Position numbers and translations under genes: made by a program. Of a DNA stretch of 64,000 nt, positions 1 to 10,282 are shown piece by piece (position 1 is the stretch's first letter; every line of letters begins with the position of its first letter). The notes under the pieces were generated by a model. The model saw only the letters and a list, made by a program, of their open reading frames with translations. It had not been told where the DNA came from and did not search any database. The DNA is from Phoma sp. XZ068 (Eukaryota > Ascomycota > Dothideomycetes > Pleosporales > Didymellaceae). The DNA lies in assembly GCA_004835665.1 (NCBI GenBank), contig RBKR01000020.1, forward strand, positions 496,001 through 560,000, given 5' to 3'.

Positions 1-380
1 TGTACAAGTCCGACGGACACGAGTCTCTCCAGAACCGCACTGTCTTCACCAACTCACTTGAAGGCTCGTCCGACGGTGCAGTCATCAAGCACAACGAGCC
101 GCGCGGCAACGACACAGCCGAGATCCAGCGCCTAGTAAAGAAGGGCTACATTGTTCGGACGAGGAGCGATGTGCCCCTTGACACTGTACTTAACAAAACT
201 ACGGAGATGCGTGATTCAGCATTTGTATCCGGTGCTCATATTGTCAGCACGGATTTTCCAACTTGGGGCATGAGTGCGAGATGGGGCTGGGACTATGTCG
301 CGCAGCTGAAGGGTGGAAGGGTTGCGAGATGCAACCCGGTCAATGCGCCCAAGGGGTGTAAGGATAGCAAGCTTGAGTAA
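1..380 (+). CDS. Secreted calcium-dependent PI-PLC-like phosphodiesterase, C-terminal end (partial)
   Basis: The open frame enters from the left edge (codons from base 3) and ends at the TAA at 378-380, giving about 125 C-terminal residues. The tail has the pattern I associate with the fungal secreted PI-PLC-C1 group: a segment on acquiring Arg-Thr-Arg-Ser-Asp after a Tyr-Ile-Val, then a Val-Ser-Gly-Ala stretch with Ser-Thr-Asp-Phe-Pro, and a final RCNPVNAPKGC. These enzymes cleave phosphoinositide-type substrates with a TIM-barrel fold. The catalytic histidines would lie outside the window, so activity cannot be judged. No intron is visible in this part. The family call rests on recognising the conserved tail, so another PLC-like phosphodiesterase subfamily is possible. 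Confidence 0.65.
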   Translation, partial: YKSDGHESLQNRTVFTNSLEGSSDGAVIKHNEPRGNDTAEIQRLVKKGYIVRTRSDVPLDTVLNKTTEMRDSAFVSGAHIVSTDFPTWGMSARWGWDYVAQLKGGRVARCNPVNAPKGCKDSKLE

Positions 381-805
381 GACTCGGGGGGAGAAGCCGG
401 CAGATCTTGGCTCTTGGGCTAGCCTACTGCACCCTATTGTAATGTATGAAAAATTAGGATCCGAATTTGAATACCTGGCTCTGATCAAATCCTCATTAAC
501 GGTCACAGCGTTTCCTTAACACGCTTTTGACGTTGGATCAGCATCTGCCCGTCACTGGTTTAAACGCATGCTAAGAACGTGCAGGAAGCAAACCATAATG
601 AATGTGTAAACTGACTCACTGCTCAAGTCAACATATCGAAGTGTGAAAACATACTGACAGCAGCTACTACACAACAGACTGAAGACCTGCTGAAGAGAAG
701 TCTTATCCCTGAAGTACCTGATATGAGCAGCAAAAGCCGACAAACCTTGGATCTTTGTAGATTGAATGACCTAAAGAACTTAGTCGCGATTGCTTTATTG
801 CTATA

Positions 806-1311
806 CTACGCGATTACGATCTGCCGTTTGAAGTTGGCGTTGATGTATGCCATTTTGGCGTCCGTTTTGGTCCAGAGCCGCCGTTGAGAGTTGGCGACAA
901 GCAATGGAAGCACGTCTAGTAAAACCTTGGAGGCTTCCGTGACTATTGGCTTCATAATGTTTTTGTAAACAGAACGAGTGCCGAATACAATGAAATGTGT
1001 GTCCTTGCGAAGCCCTTCGTGGTTGCAAAGCCATTTGCTGTGCATCCTGGCATGAGTCTGACGGCATATTTCTCCCTCCCCAGGCATAGGCACTTCGTGA
1101 TGCCTCACGTCAGGTTGTTGTCCATAACTTCATTCAGTGTTTCTGGTGAATCATTGATGTAGTCGTTGATCATGATATCGAACAAGCTGGGAAGTGCCTG
1201 CCTGACAATCAGGCAGGCGGACTCGATTTCTATTAGGCAACAATGTTTGTTAGCGTGCTTACCAGCTAGAAAGCCTCTTGAACAGAAGTGGTTATGCTCT
1301 CTACAATGCAC
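806..1311 (-). pseudogene. Frame-broken coding relic, unknown function
   Basis: Two adjacent minus-strand open frames (1105-1311 and 806-1108) meet with a one-base frame difference near 1105-1125 and together look like one protein. The upstream part is Cys/His-rich at its start and continues into an amphipathic stretch. The downstream part runs to a stop at 806 with protein-like composition. Neither frame has a convincing ATG of its own; the downstream one begins with GTG. I see no splice pair that repairs the frame. It may be a decayed gene, or a gene with an unusual intron. The family is not recognised. Confidence 0.3.
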
Positions 1312-1504
1312 TACTTCACCCTAGCAAAATTTGGCATCGTCACATCAAACCTTCGAAGACACTACGCTTAGTAGGTACTTGTAGATTGCGACAAAATTCA
1401 CGACTTGTAGCTAACGCTTGAAGGTGAAAACCTTGCAATCTACGACGCACATGTTGCTTTCACCGTTCTCACCACGTTTTCCAGCCAATCGAGGTGGTCC
1501 TCAC

Positions 1505-2187
1505 ATGTCTACAACCACTCTTGGTGGTCAAAGACTTTCCAGCGCCCTTACGGTTCGTGAGCACCTCTAGCCAGATAATAGATCTCAGTCATTGAGATTG
1601 ATTCAAAGACCGAATCTACGGTTGAAACTGACGACGACGGCGACTTCACCCCACGGCCGGAAAGTTCGCCAAAGTGGACCTAATTTGGTACCTTACTGAC
1701 AGCGGATTGGGGGATTACCAGGCTCGGGTGCTGAGGTATTTCCTCAGCACCAAGGAGGTGGGCACTGATCCCACCTGGCGCTTGCCAATAAAGACTGCCT
1801 GGAGAGTCGCTCGCGGTTGTGGGTATTCAACCGCCTTCAAGCCAGTATACAGACAGGCCATCTCGGAGACCCCGCTCGTATCGACTATGTTCTGCAACTG
1901 GTGCAAGAGGCCTGAAAAGTTTAATAACGCCTCGCAGATGCGGGCTCATATCCGCAAGTATCTCAAGCTTCGCAACATGATCAGAAATCACATGGTTTAT
2001 TGCCGACACCGATGCTGCGGTGCGTGAGATGCCATCTCATACAAAGTTGCCCATTCCATGGCACACCACGAACGACGATGTGAGCACAAACCTTCCCGCC
2101 ATCAATAAGTCTGACGAGGCGACACCTGAAGAAAATACAGCAAACGAGGAAGGAATACTGCCATTAGCACTCCGAAGTTTCAAGTAG
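1505..2187 (+). pseudogene. Fragmented gene relic with a zinc-finger-like segment
   Basis: Several short protein-like stretches follow one another on the plus strand in changing frames. They are an ATG-led Ser/Thr-rich start at 1505, an acidic segment around 1590-1680, a longer segment ending at 2027, and an acidic C-terminus ending with TAG at 2185-2187. The third piece contains a Cys-x2-Cys motif followed by a His-containing helix (FCNWCKRPEKF then QMRAHIRK), which recalls a C2H2 finger. The gaps between pieces are too short, or lack good GT-AG pairs, for ordinary introns. I therefore read it as a decayed gene, although a many-intron gene cannot be excluded. Confidence 0.3.
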
Positions 2188-2294
2188 ATATCTTACATTG
2201 CCTTTTCACAATAAAGCGCCCACGATTGCATTTACTCTTCATCTAAGCTTTTCATCTTCCATTGGTTGCCCTTCATCCACTCCTTTAATGTTCC

Positions 2295-2990
2295 TCATAA
2301 CCGCATAATTTCAAACAGCATGATGGCGTCTCCACCGGCAGTATGCTCACTCTGAGCGTTCCGAACAAGAGAGCGTACATACCACCAAGTGTCCAATCAT
2401 CGTTCAGCAGAACAGCCTTCAACATCTTGCGTCTTAGGCTCAGGACATTGATTGGTACAACTTTGTATGAAACAATCAGTCTCATTCTTGCCTCTTACAT
2501 CAAATAGCGCGTTGACTCTAGCGATGATCTTGCAGGTCGTGATGACACCATCGGCACGGGCCATGGGTGAAGTTGCGAAGGCCACGACGACAGCAACGCC
2601 GATATTGGTGTTGCATGCGCCATATGTGATATTGTATAGTCAAACGTTTGGAAATGCGGCCCTGTAATCGCGATGTCCGTGGAGGAAGTTAGCCGGAGCA
2701 GAGCCAAAACGTGTGTATTCTTCAGGGACGGCAAAGACGGCACTTTTGGTACGGACAGCTTCACCCGTAGCCGCCGCCGCGGCAGGATCTACTTCCTCAC
2801 CCCACCGGCCCGCCCAGATTGTTTGTCGTAAACGCCTGCGATGGACGAATGAGGCTTTTGATCTCGGCCCTGAGCAAGAACCCGCTCAAAGATGTGGTTG
2901 TAGATGCATTGAGTATGCATCATGGGGCCTGTGAGTCTGATTTGATTTGCGGGACAATAACCACCCTGCGTCGTGCCCACTTTAGCTTTG
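2295..2990 (-). pseudogene. Relic gene with in-frame TGA codons and a frame break
   Basis: On the minus strand a continuous reading frame from about 2850 to 2295 is protein-like throughout but is cut by TGA at 2640-2642 and again at 2397-2399. Coding character resumes after each stop. Upstream, around 2860-2990, a related-looking segment (including MHTQCIYNHIFERV) lies in another frame, implying at least one frameshift or an intron. Several Cys residues occur before the second stop. Both TGAs could derive from CGA by C-to-T change. I do not recognise the family and do not reconstruct the product. Confidence 0.35.
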
Positions 2991-4939
2991 TGTAATGTAC
3001 ACTGTGCTAGATCCTGACGTTTCAATCTGCAATCACGTTCGCGATAAAACGACAATTGTTCAACAGGGATCCAGACCCTCAGAGAACGTTCTACTATGGT
3101 ACAAGATGAACATGAAGGACGAGGATCATGTGGGGGAGCGTCGGCAGGGGTAACGTCGCCTGTCACAGAGTTTGGCGGACCGTGGTCTGCACCCGTCATT
3201 ATCACGTTAGTAGAACAGTCCAATCGAAGGGATGCAGCCTGAGCCGGGTGAAACGCAAGGCGGTTGCGCCCTTGGCAGGTATGACCAACTGCTTCAGCGC
3301 GACTCTAAGTTCGACGGTTTGCGCTTGTGGATGGCTAGCTGGAGATATGAGGACGAGACATCATTTGGAAGAGTCTGGCTAAATGAGTGCCTGATTGTGA
3401 CCGATCACAAACGCCAGAAATGAAGCAATATAGCAGAAAGGCCTGCATGTAGATGCAGGTCGGCTTCGAAACGATGTCCATGTTAGGGGAGTGGTCGCGA
3501 TCGTTTGTCGCTCAAGGGTGTCACTGCAAGGTGTCGAAAAGCCGCATCGAAAACTCAACTCCATTCAAGGGTGCATCTCGAGGAAGGCCGGCACAGGCCA
3601 AGAGGGGCGGATGTTCTCAGCCTGCTTCAAGGCCGACGATGTGGATGCGTCCTCGTATCCTGCAACATTAGCTAACGAGGGAGGATCTTACGCGCCTTAC
3701 TGCGGCTACAACTTTTCGTAGACAAGACTACAGTGTTGTAGTAAGGCAGTCTCGTTCATCTGCGCGTTTGCGCGCCCCTGCATATGTGTTGGAGAACATG
3801 CTGCAATCAGCCGGGTTCCGCAACGGACATCTGTCATCTAACAATGCAGGGGTGGTGATTCTGCCCTCGACATGTCAGCATTGTGGGGTCTCAGGTAACG
3901 AGCAAGACAAATGGGAGTGTGCAACCGGCATGTTGATGCACACTGACACCTCCATGGCAGGTCTTTGGACGCTGGAGGATTCAGAGACTCGAAAGTTGGC
4001 TCGGCAGGGGGCAGTCCACGTGGGAAATCAGTAAGCGAATCATCTAATCGATAAGGTGCCGCCCGGCGCTTTGTTTGGAGGACGACGGCAGGACGTCGCG
4101 CCGCAGCCACAGCCAGATGATCACAATGGGCAGCGATGTTCAGGCACGACATCACGTCTGCTGCTCATGAGGCAAAACTCGCGTTCACACTTTGATTTTG
4201 TGCAAAAACGCGTAAAACCCATTCCCCGCTCGGTCGCTCGCTGGAGCAGGGAAGCGCCGCTAATCCCTGGAGGGAATCGTGTGAAACATGGCGCGCTGTT
4301 GTTTCCTCCGTGCTTGGCTGGCAAAGTCCTGACAAGACCAACGCTCTCGGGCAAGACCACTTCGAGCCGCCACGGTGAAACATTGATGACCTGCAGGCAA
4401 AGGCAAACACTGAATCACATTGGCTGAGCTCTGTCAGGGGAAACATTCCCATGCCAAGGTTACGGCATGCGGGTCGCACAACGGCTTCCAAAGGTAAATC
4501 TCATCCTACCGGAGCGGAAACACAGTTGAGTCCACCGGGCGCCTTGGTAAGATGATCAAAGGTCATTCGGAGGCGGCTTAAAAAGCTAGATGCCGCCGGT
4601 TATGGAAAACATATCACTTTCAGTGTGACACCCAATCTCATGACAAGCAAGCCTTCGTCGACATTCCTTCTACATTCACTCTTTTTGTGATCGAAAGCGC
4701 AGGACCGACTTTCTTCTTTTCATCCCTTTCCTCTTTCAGCGCCCTTGTTGCTGCTTCAGGGCCATTTTTCAACTTCACGAACAGTGTTCACACGTTTTTG
4801 AACGGCGTCAACTGACTAGGCCGCGCCTTCACTGCTGCACAACGCTCTCCAAAGGTTGCTCTACTTAAGCCGTTCCCAGTCTTTCACTTGATACCCACAA
4901 AACGCTCTACGAATTCATTCATTTGACGACATAAACACG
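2991..4939. other. Gene-free stretch and AA11-like gene promoter
   Basis: Only short open frames are present, mostly without ATG starts or splice support. A few plus-strand pieces between 3250 and 3720 look weakly protein-like but cannot be joined with confidence. The last few hundred bases are pyrimidine-rich and should hold the promoter and 5' leader of the gene starting at 4940. Confidence 0.5.
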
Positions 4940-6310
4940 ATGTACACGAAAGCTATCTCTCTGCTCGCCCTGGCTGGCGTAGCACAAGCACACATGTCGC
5001 TCTGGTACCCTGGACCTCTAGGCGGTACTCAGGAGGCAAACAAAGCCTCTACTGACTCCAACGTTGACCCCGAGCTCAACTTCCCTCTTGGTTGCTGCGA
5101 CAGCGAAGGTCAGCCTACAGCCCCCAGTCCTGGCGTCTGTCGCGGCCACCTCGACCTCTTCGACACCGAGGATGCTCAAGTCACATGGCAGCCGGGTCAG
5201 GATGCCTACTTCCAGATCTCTGACTACACCTACACTGCTGATGCACCTGGCGGTACTCACTACGGTGGGTCTTGCCAGGTCGGCTTCTCTACCGATCGCG
5301 GCAAGACCTGGAAGGTTGCAGCCTCATACAACGGCAACTGCCCTCTTCGTGGCGACGACGGCTCACCTGAGGTACAAACATTTGACTTCAAGGTTCCAAC
5401 CGGTATGCCCGAGGGCAAGGCCCTCTTCGGCTGGATCTGGCTGAACCGCGAGCACGAGTAAGTTCCCCTATTCCCGATACCACTTCACAACTCACATACT
5501 AACCTGAATCCTAGATCGTTCATGAACTGTGCTGCTGTTCAGATCGGCGAAGGCTCTGGCAACACTACGACTCCCACAAACCCTGCTGCACCCTCGGTCT
5601 CGGCGACCAAGCCCACTAAGCCTTCCAGCTCGGCATATCAGCCCGCTCAGCCCGATGACAAAGACCAGTACTCAGTAGCGCCTGCGCCAACCTCAACTCG
5701 TGCTGCTGGCCGTCCTTCGTATCCTACTGCATCTGCTTCCCCTTCTCAGCCCGACGACGAGGAGTCCACCAAGCAGCCAACTTACAACGCTCCCCCTGAA
5801 GACGACTCGGAAGAGACCGATAGCTCTGAGGAGACTGACGGTCCTGAAGAGGAAGACTACAGCACTGACGACGAGGAGTCTGGTAACGAAGAGCCCGAGA
5901 ACAAGTGGTCCGGCCGCCCTGGCCGCTGGAACCCTCACCGCCACCAGGCTGTCAAGTACAAGATGATTGACGAGCACAAGTGCAGGATCGACACGATGGC
6001 CAAGCGTGCTGAGTGCGACTGCAAGGCTGCCAGTGGTTGCTCGACCCAAAAGCGAGCGCTGACTGAACGTAAGGCGCTCCGCATGGCCCGCCGTGATGTC
6101 CTTAAGAAGCGTGCCGATGCTTGCGCCTGGGACTCGGCCCCCTCCATGGTCGTCTCCTACTACACAGTTGATGCTGCATGCGCGCCCAACGCTAAGATGA
6201 ACGTCCCTGAGTCTGACACCTTCGAGATCGGCTGGAATGAGCCCTGCGGTGTCGTCGAGGGCGACGGTGAATACCCCATCAAGGACATGGACTGCAACAT
6301 GTTCAGCTAG
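4940..6310 (+). CDS. AA11-like copper lytic polysaccharide monooxygenase with acidic linker and Cys-rich tail
   Basis: Two exons, 4940-5457 and 5515-6310, with donor GTAAGT, a CTAAC branch site and a CTAG acceptor, give 437 residues. The signal peptide ends in AQA and the next residue is His18, so the mature protein starts with the N-terminal His needed for the copper histidine brace. The second brace His is probably His107 in GTHYGGSC, a motif AA11 enzymes share (GGSCQ). The domain closes with NREHE-SFMNCAAV. AA11 has Tyr in the axial position of this motif, whereas Phe is found here. After residue about 190 come a Ser/Thr/Pro linker, a long Asp/Glu-rich stretch, and a C-terminal region with nine or so Cys that may bind substrate. 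AA11 enzymes oxidise chitin outside the cell. The fold is fairly sure; substrate and activity are inferred. Confidence 0.8.
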
Positions 6311-6910
6311 GTGCTGAAACCGACACTTTGCGTATGACTTCTTTCTACTATACATATCCCTTTTTCTTTCAATTCACTCGTTCACACACTTTGGGCACGG
6401 TCCCCTTCGCTTCTTTTCCAGGTCAGGTGGTCACACAAAGCACCCAGGTACCGGCCACTTTTTGCATTTGTCACACGCCGAAGGGGCGGTGATACGAGTT
6501 GCGGGCGCATTTGCCCTGCAGTTTGACACTTTGGTTTGACGCAGGGGAAGAAGGTTTGTTGTTCCTCTCACTTGCATTTACTGGGTAAATCGATCATGTC
6601 ACTCATTATGTTACGATAGTTGGGCATATAGCTACTTGGGAACGCACGTTTAGATACACATGGACAGGGCAACACTGCTATGACAAAAGTTCAACATTTA
6701 CACCATTACCACCTCACAACATTGTCGTATGCTCATGCGCAATGCCTGGAACGTTCACATGATTCATCACGTGTTCACGTTTCATGGAGTGTTTTTGGGC
6801 AATACATGATAGATACACTTTAGTTTATACCACTACAGTCACGGCGCAAGGCAGCAAACTATAGCGAGTGCGCAGTTTGCAAGGTCGTCACATCGTGAAC
6901 GGTGTGCGCT
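6311..6910. other. Convergent intergenic region
   Basis: This lies between the 3' ends of the AA11-like gene and the con-10 gene. It holds presumptive 3' untranslated sequence, and I see no gene in it. Confidence 0.6.
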
Positions 6911-7190
6911 CTAAGAAGACTGTCCACCCTTGCGGCCAGCCTCTTTGGCCTTCTCGGAGCCAGGCTCGAAGCTACCAGATGATGCCTTTCCGCCCTGGGA
7001 AGCAGCATCGCGCTGCGAGAGTGTTAGCCAAAGTCATAGTTGAACCAAGCATCGAATTGCATACTTGCTTGTCGGGATCCATCGAGGCGAAACCACCACT
7101 GTGAGATGCCTGGCCACCCTTTGAGGCTATATTCTGAACCTCCTCCTTAGGCCGGTTGGCGAAGTTGCCGGGGTTTCCGTTGTCGGCCAT
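6911..7190 (-). CDS. con-10: Con-10 family conidiation/stress-induced small protein
   Basis: Two exons on the minus strand, 7190-7065 and 7012-6911, separated by a 52-bp intron (donor GTATGC, branch GCTAAC, acceptor CGCAG), give 75 residues. The protein is tiny, hydrophilic and Gly-rich. It carries two KGG modules, IASKGGQAS near residue 22 and AGRKGGQSS at the C-terminus, plus a central QGGKAS. These modules define Con-10 and related KGG stress proteins, which accumulate in conidia and under desiccation or light in fungi. The 42-residue first exon starts with the ATG at 7188-7190, the only ATG in frame. The exact role of the family is still unclear. Identification is strong from length and motif spacing; the orthologue-level symbol is inferred. 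Confidence 0.9.
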
Positions 7191-7920
7191 TGTGATGGTG
7201 CTTGTTAAATGTTTGTTATTTCGATATAAGATTGAGTTCAATGGCTGTTTGTAAGCTTCTGGACGCTGCGTTGATATCCTTTGAGCAAAGGGTTACTGCT
7301 GGCTTTATATGTCATCAGGACCCCGCGGACTGGCCTCTGTCACGTAAACTCATTCATCAATATGACTCCATCAGCGTCAACGATTGTTTGTCCTCAACCA
7401 TCGTGTCGAGGTCCACAGTCGAAGCGAAGCTGTCAATCATTTCACAAAGCGATCCGATGCTGGTCGCGATCTTAACATGACGTCTTGTGGATAGCATCTG
7501 CACCTTAGACAGCATCATACAGCGGCAGCTACGCAAATAGTGAGAGGGCCTCGCAGGATGGTGAGAGCGATTTGTGTAGGAAGGCAGGTGTTGGCGTCAT
7601 GGGAAATTGAAAGCAGGCTAGTCCTGTTCCTGCCACTCAAAAGGACATCACGGGATGACGTGAAAGCGTGTACGCGATGACGCGACGAGATGAGGGTGGA
7701 GATCGTTGCAGTGTTTAGCATGAATGAAACCAAAATTGGAAGGGTAAGTCCGGTGCTGATGGGTTTAACAGTGACTGCATATTCACGACATTGCAGCGCG
7801 GTTGGCGTCATTGACAGGTAGGTTGCACTTCGAAGCCAGTGGCACAACCAAGAAACATGTTGCCCTCGTCTAATGGCAACAGAATCAAGCACCTCTCATA
7901 CCCGTCTAAGACAACTGTAT
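7191..7920. other. Upstream region of con-10
   Basis: This is about 730 bp between the con-10 start codon and the 3' end of the next minus-strand gene. Only short unsupported open frames occur. The con-10 promoter must lie here. Confidence 0.5.
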
Positions 7921-8286
7921 CTAGATACGTTGAGTCGTTCCAGATTTACCTTCGACCTCAACACAACCAATCCACTCCCCGAAATCACCAATAACAACGC
8001 TCATCCCACCTTTCTTAGCTCCAGTATACCGAACCAAGGCTCCCACACGCGCCATACCATCTTCGCCCAGCCAGTATGGGCTTCCACGGTCATACTCAAG
8101 CACCCAATGTTCTGCAGTAAAGCAAAATCGCCCGCCACTCAAACAAGAGCAACGAATGTCTTGTGGGATCTTATCAGCTTCGATTTGGAAGCATGTACTT
8201 TCTCGCAGCACGGAAAGATCATTTTCTTGAAAGGTAGGCAAGCCGGTCATTGCGACGGGTGCCACGAGGGCTGTTAACGTGAACAT
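7921..8286 (-). CDS. Small candidate secreted protein with five Cys
   Basis: A minus-strand frame ends at 7921. I place the start at the ATG at 8284-8286, because the following residues (MFTLTALVAPVAMTG) resemble a signal peptide and the start context is purine at -3. In-frame ATGs at 8307 and 8472 would add 7 or 62 residues. The product is 121 residues, with a Cys cluster early in the mature part (RCSCLSGGRFC) and one late Cys. The rest is mixed beta-like sequence with Gly and aromatic residues. I do not recognise a family. The neighbour at 8745-9224 has a loosely similar layout (a PxDMRC motif and Cys cluster), so the pair may be divergent duplicates, but this is weak. Confidence 0.4.
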   Translation of the reverse strand: MFTLTALVAPVAMTGLPTFQENDLSVLRESTCFQIEADKIPQDIRCSCLSGGRFCFTAEHWVLEYDRGSPYWLGEDGMARVGALVRYTGAKKGGMSVVIGDFGEWIGCVEVEGKSGTTQRI

Positions 8287-8744
8287 TTCTGGGTCTGCGA
8301 GCTTCATACCGATACTCGTGTCGATGCTGAGAAGCAATGTTTGGTGCAGTGGAGATGTGTATTTCCGGTAGATATACTGCTCGAAATTAGAGTTGACTGT
8401 TGCCGCTTCGTATACTGGGCTGGAGGCTTTTGATGAGTATGAGAGGATGTGCAATGTGCCAGTTCTTATCATTCATGAACAGTGTTTGGTGATTCACCGA
8501 TGTCAGTACATGTTCGCATTCAGCGGTTTGAAGTGCATTGTTACCTACACAGAAATGTTGAATCAAGAACGCAGTCACATCTAGACAGAGTCTGTGTCAA
8601 GGATGTTCAACAACTATCGTGGTAGTGTCCGGTAAACTGCAGCATAGCTTGCTCTTTGCTCACAACTGCACTCGTTCTCATTTGCTTGCTCGAGAAAACA
8701 CACGAGCAAGCACCACTCTCTAGTAAACGGTACCACCTCAACGT

Positions 8745-9224
8745 TCAACACCTAACGCACACCATCCTCGCCCCCTTCTTCCCAAAGCAAGCAACACCAT
8801 TTGCATCCGTCATCACCATGCTACAATAAACGTGACCTTCACAATCCTCCCGCTTGCACCACCAACTCGAAGTATCCCCGCCCTTCTCAAGCACATAGCA
8901 GCCCCCTCCACACTCGTGTCCTTTAGAAACATGCTCACAGCGCATGTCTGCTGGGAACCACGCACTAGTGATATGGACAGTCTTTGACGTCCAGTCGTCC
9001 AGGTGGCGCAGCTCGAAGCGGTCGTAGTTAGGGTTCGCTGGGTTGTAGTCGGAAGGGCGAATAGTGTAGACTGTGCCGACGTTGTGGCTCTTGGAGCGAC
9101 CTGGGCGAGTCAAGAAGCCAGGTTTCCAGCTAGCTGGTCGGCGGGGAGGACAGAGCACTGTCAATGTGTATTTCGTGGTGTGTGGCTCGGTCTCGTCCAA
9201 CATATCGAAGTGAGGTCCCAACAT
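8745..9224 (-). CDS. Cys-rich protein of unknown function
   Basis: Single exon of 159 residues from the ATG at 9222-9224. The C-terminal half is rich in Cys, Gly and Trp: RCEHVSKGHECGGGC, SSWWCKREDCEGHVYC, and the ending ARMVCVRC. A TATA-like AT tract (9328-9338) lies about 105 bp upstream. No clear signal peptide is visible with this start, so an upstream exon or a cytosolic location is possible. The many paired Cys suggest disulfides or metal binding. No family was recognised. Confidence 0.5.
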   Translation of the reverse strand: MLGPHFDMLDETEPHTTKYTLTVLCPPRRPASWKPGFLTRPGRSKSHNVGTVYTIRPSDYNPANPNYDRFELRHLDDWTSKTVHITSAWFPADMRCEHVSKGHECGGGCYVLEKGGDTSSWWCKREDCEGHVYCSMVMTDANGVACFGKKGARMVCVRC

Positions 9225-9595
9225 GATTGAATTTCGGTAATGGCGTTAGTCGAAGTTGTTGTAGGGTTGTGGCTCGTGTAGATGTCTGTTCTCTTAGGGT
9301 ATTTGGATTGCTGACTCCGGGGTGGGGATATATAAATAGTATTATAGCAATGACAGTAGCACATTCACGCCTCCAAAGTGAAAGCGAGTGAAACGGCGCT
9401 GCTAGTGCGAGAAACAGACAAAGACATTGACACCTTGACGCTGTGTGAATAAGGCAAACGCTCGTGAGTGTCGAACAAGCAAACGGACTGACGAACAATG
9501 ATTCGGTCTCGCACAATGTTCACTGAACAACATCAAGAAGGACTAGTCCTGCGCAAAGCATAGTAGAAAACTTGAAAACGTATTTTCTCGTTCAT
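9225..9595. other. Intergenic region
   Basis: About 370 bp with the TATA-like tract at 9328-9338 and no convincing gene. Confidence 0.5.
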
Positions 9596-10282
9596 TTACA
9601 CAAAAAAGGCTGCTGCGGCGCCCAATCCAGCCAAGAAGGGCGCCATTGAGCGGGTCGAGGCTGCGCCCGTAGACTGGGCAACTCCAGAACTTCCAGCACT
9701 GGAAGACGCCGACGCGGCGGTCGATTTAGAACCGCTACTTGTAGGTGTAGCGGCCGCTGAAGCACTGAGTTTCTCCGTTCCAGCTGTAATGACGAGTTTG
9801 TAGGTGTTCAGATAGTACTGCTCATCGCCGCTCATCGTTATGGTCGTCTGTGGGAAGTCGCCGGGGCCAATTTCTCCAGTACACACGCCCGATACGGTGG
9901 AACAGTGCGACGCTATCCGGCTATTCTCCAACTCTCGAGCTCGTGTCGTAACGGTGCAAGTTGGGACCGCATTGCCATTCTCCCGTGTGCATGCGAGATT
10001 CACAGTCACCGCGTGGTCACTTCCTCCGTCGGTTGCGGTTTGCTCGTAAGCCACATAAGTTATGCCTCCTACCGTCACATAGCCGGGTCCGCTTCCGTAG
10101 TATTCGGTCTCGATGGCATCGCCAGCGAAGGACACTGAGAGGGTGGTGCGGTCGTCTTGCTTGGCAACAACTGAGCCAACGAAACTCTGATTCGCATTTG
10201 CAGCTCCAGGCATCCAGATGGATGTTGTCAATTGAGCTGTAGCGGCTGACGCAAAGAGGGTAGCGGTGATGAGTTGAAACAT
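9596..10282 (-). CDS. Secreted Ser/Ala-rich GPI-anchored surface protein
   Basis: Single exon, 228 residues, from the ATG at 10280-10282. The N-terminus is a classic signal peptide (MFQLITATLFASAATAQ). Residues about 20-165 form a beta-rich domain with four spaced Cys (ACTRENGNAVPTC, then a HC and a VC). From about 170 the chain is Ser/Ala/Thr-rich. It ends in a hydrophobic tail (PFLAGLGAAAAFFV) after a small-residue site, the signature for GPI attachment. Many ascomycetes have such cell-wall proteins of about 220-240 residues with unknown role. The secretion and anchoring calls are from the sequence; function is not known. Confidence 0.75.
   Translation of the reverse strand: MFQLITATLFASAATAQLTTSIWMPGAANANQSFVGSVVAKQDDRTTLSVSFAGDAIETEYYGSGPGYVTVGGITYVAYEQTATDGGSDHAVTVNLACTRENGNAVPTCTVTTRARELENSRIASHCSTVSGVCTGEIGPGDFPQTTITMSGDEQYYLNTYKLVITAGTEKLSASAAATPTSSGSKSTAASASSSAGSSGVAQSTGAASTRSMAPFLAGLGAAAAFFV

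Noticed and set aside
5693..6355. 220-residue minus-strand frame over the AA11-like second exon
   Set aside because: Antisense shadow of the acidic linker and C-terminus; low-complexity composition.
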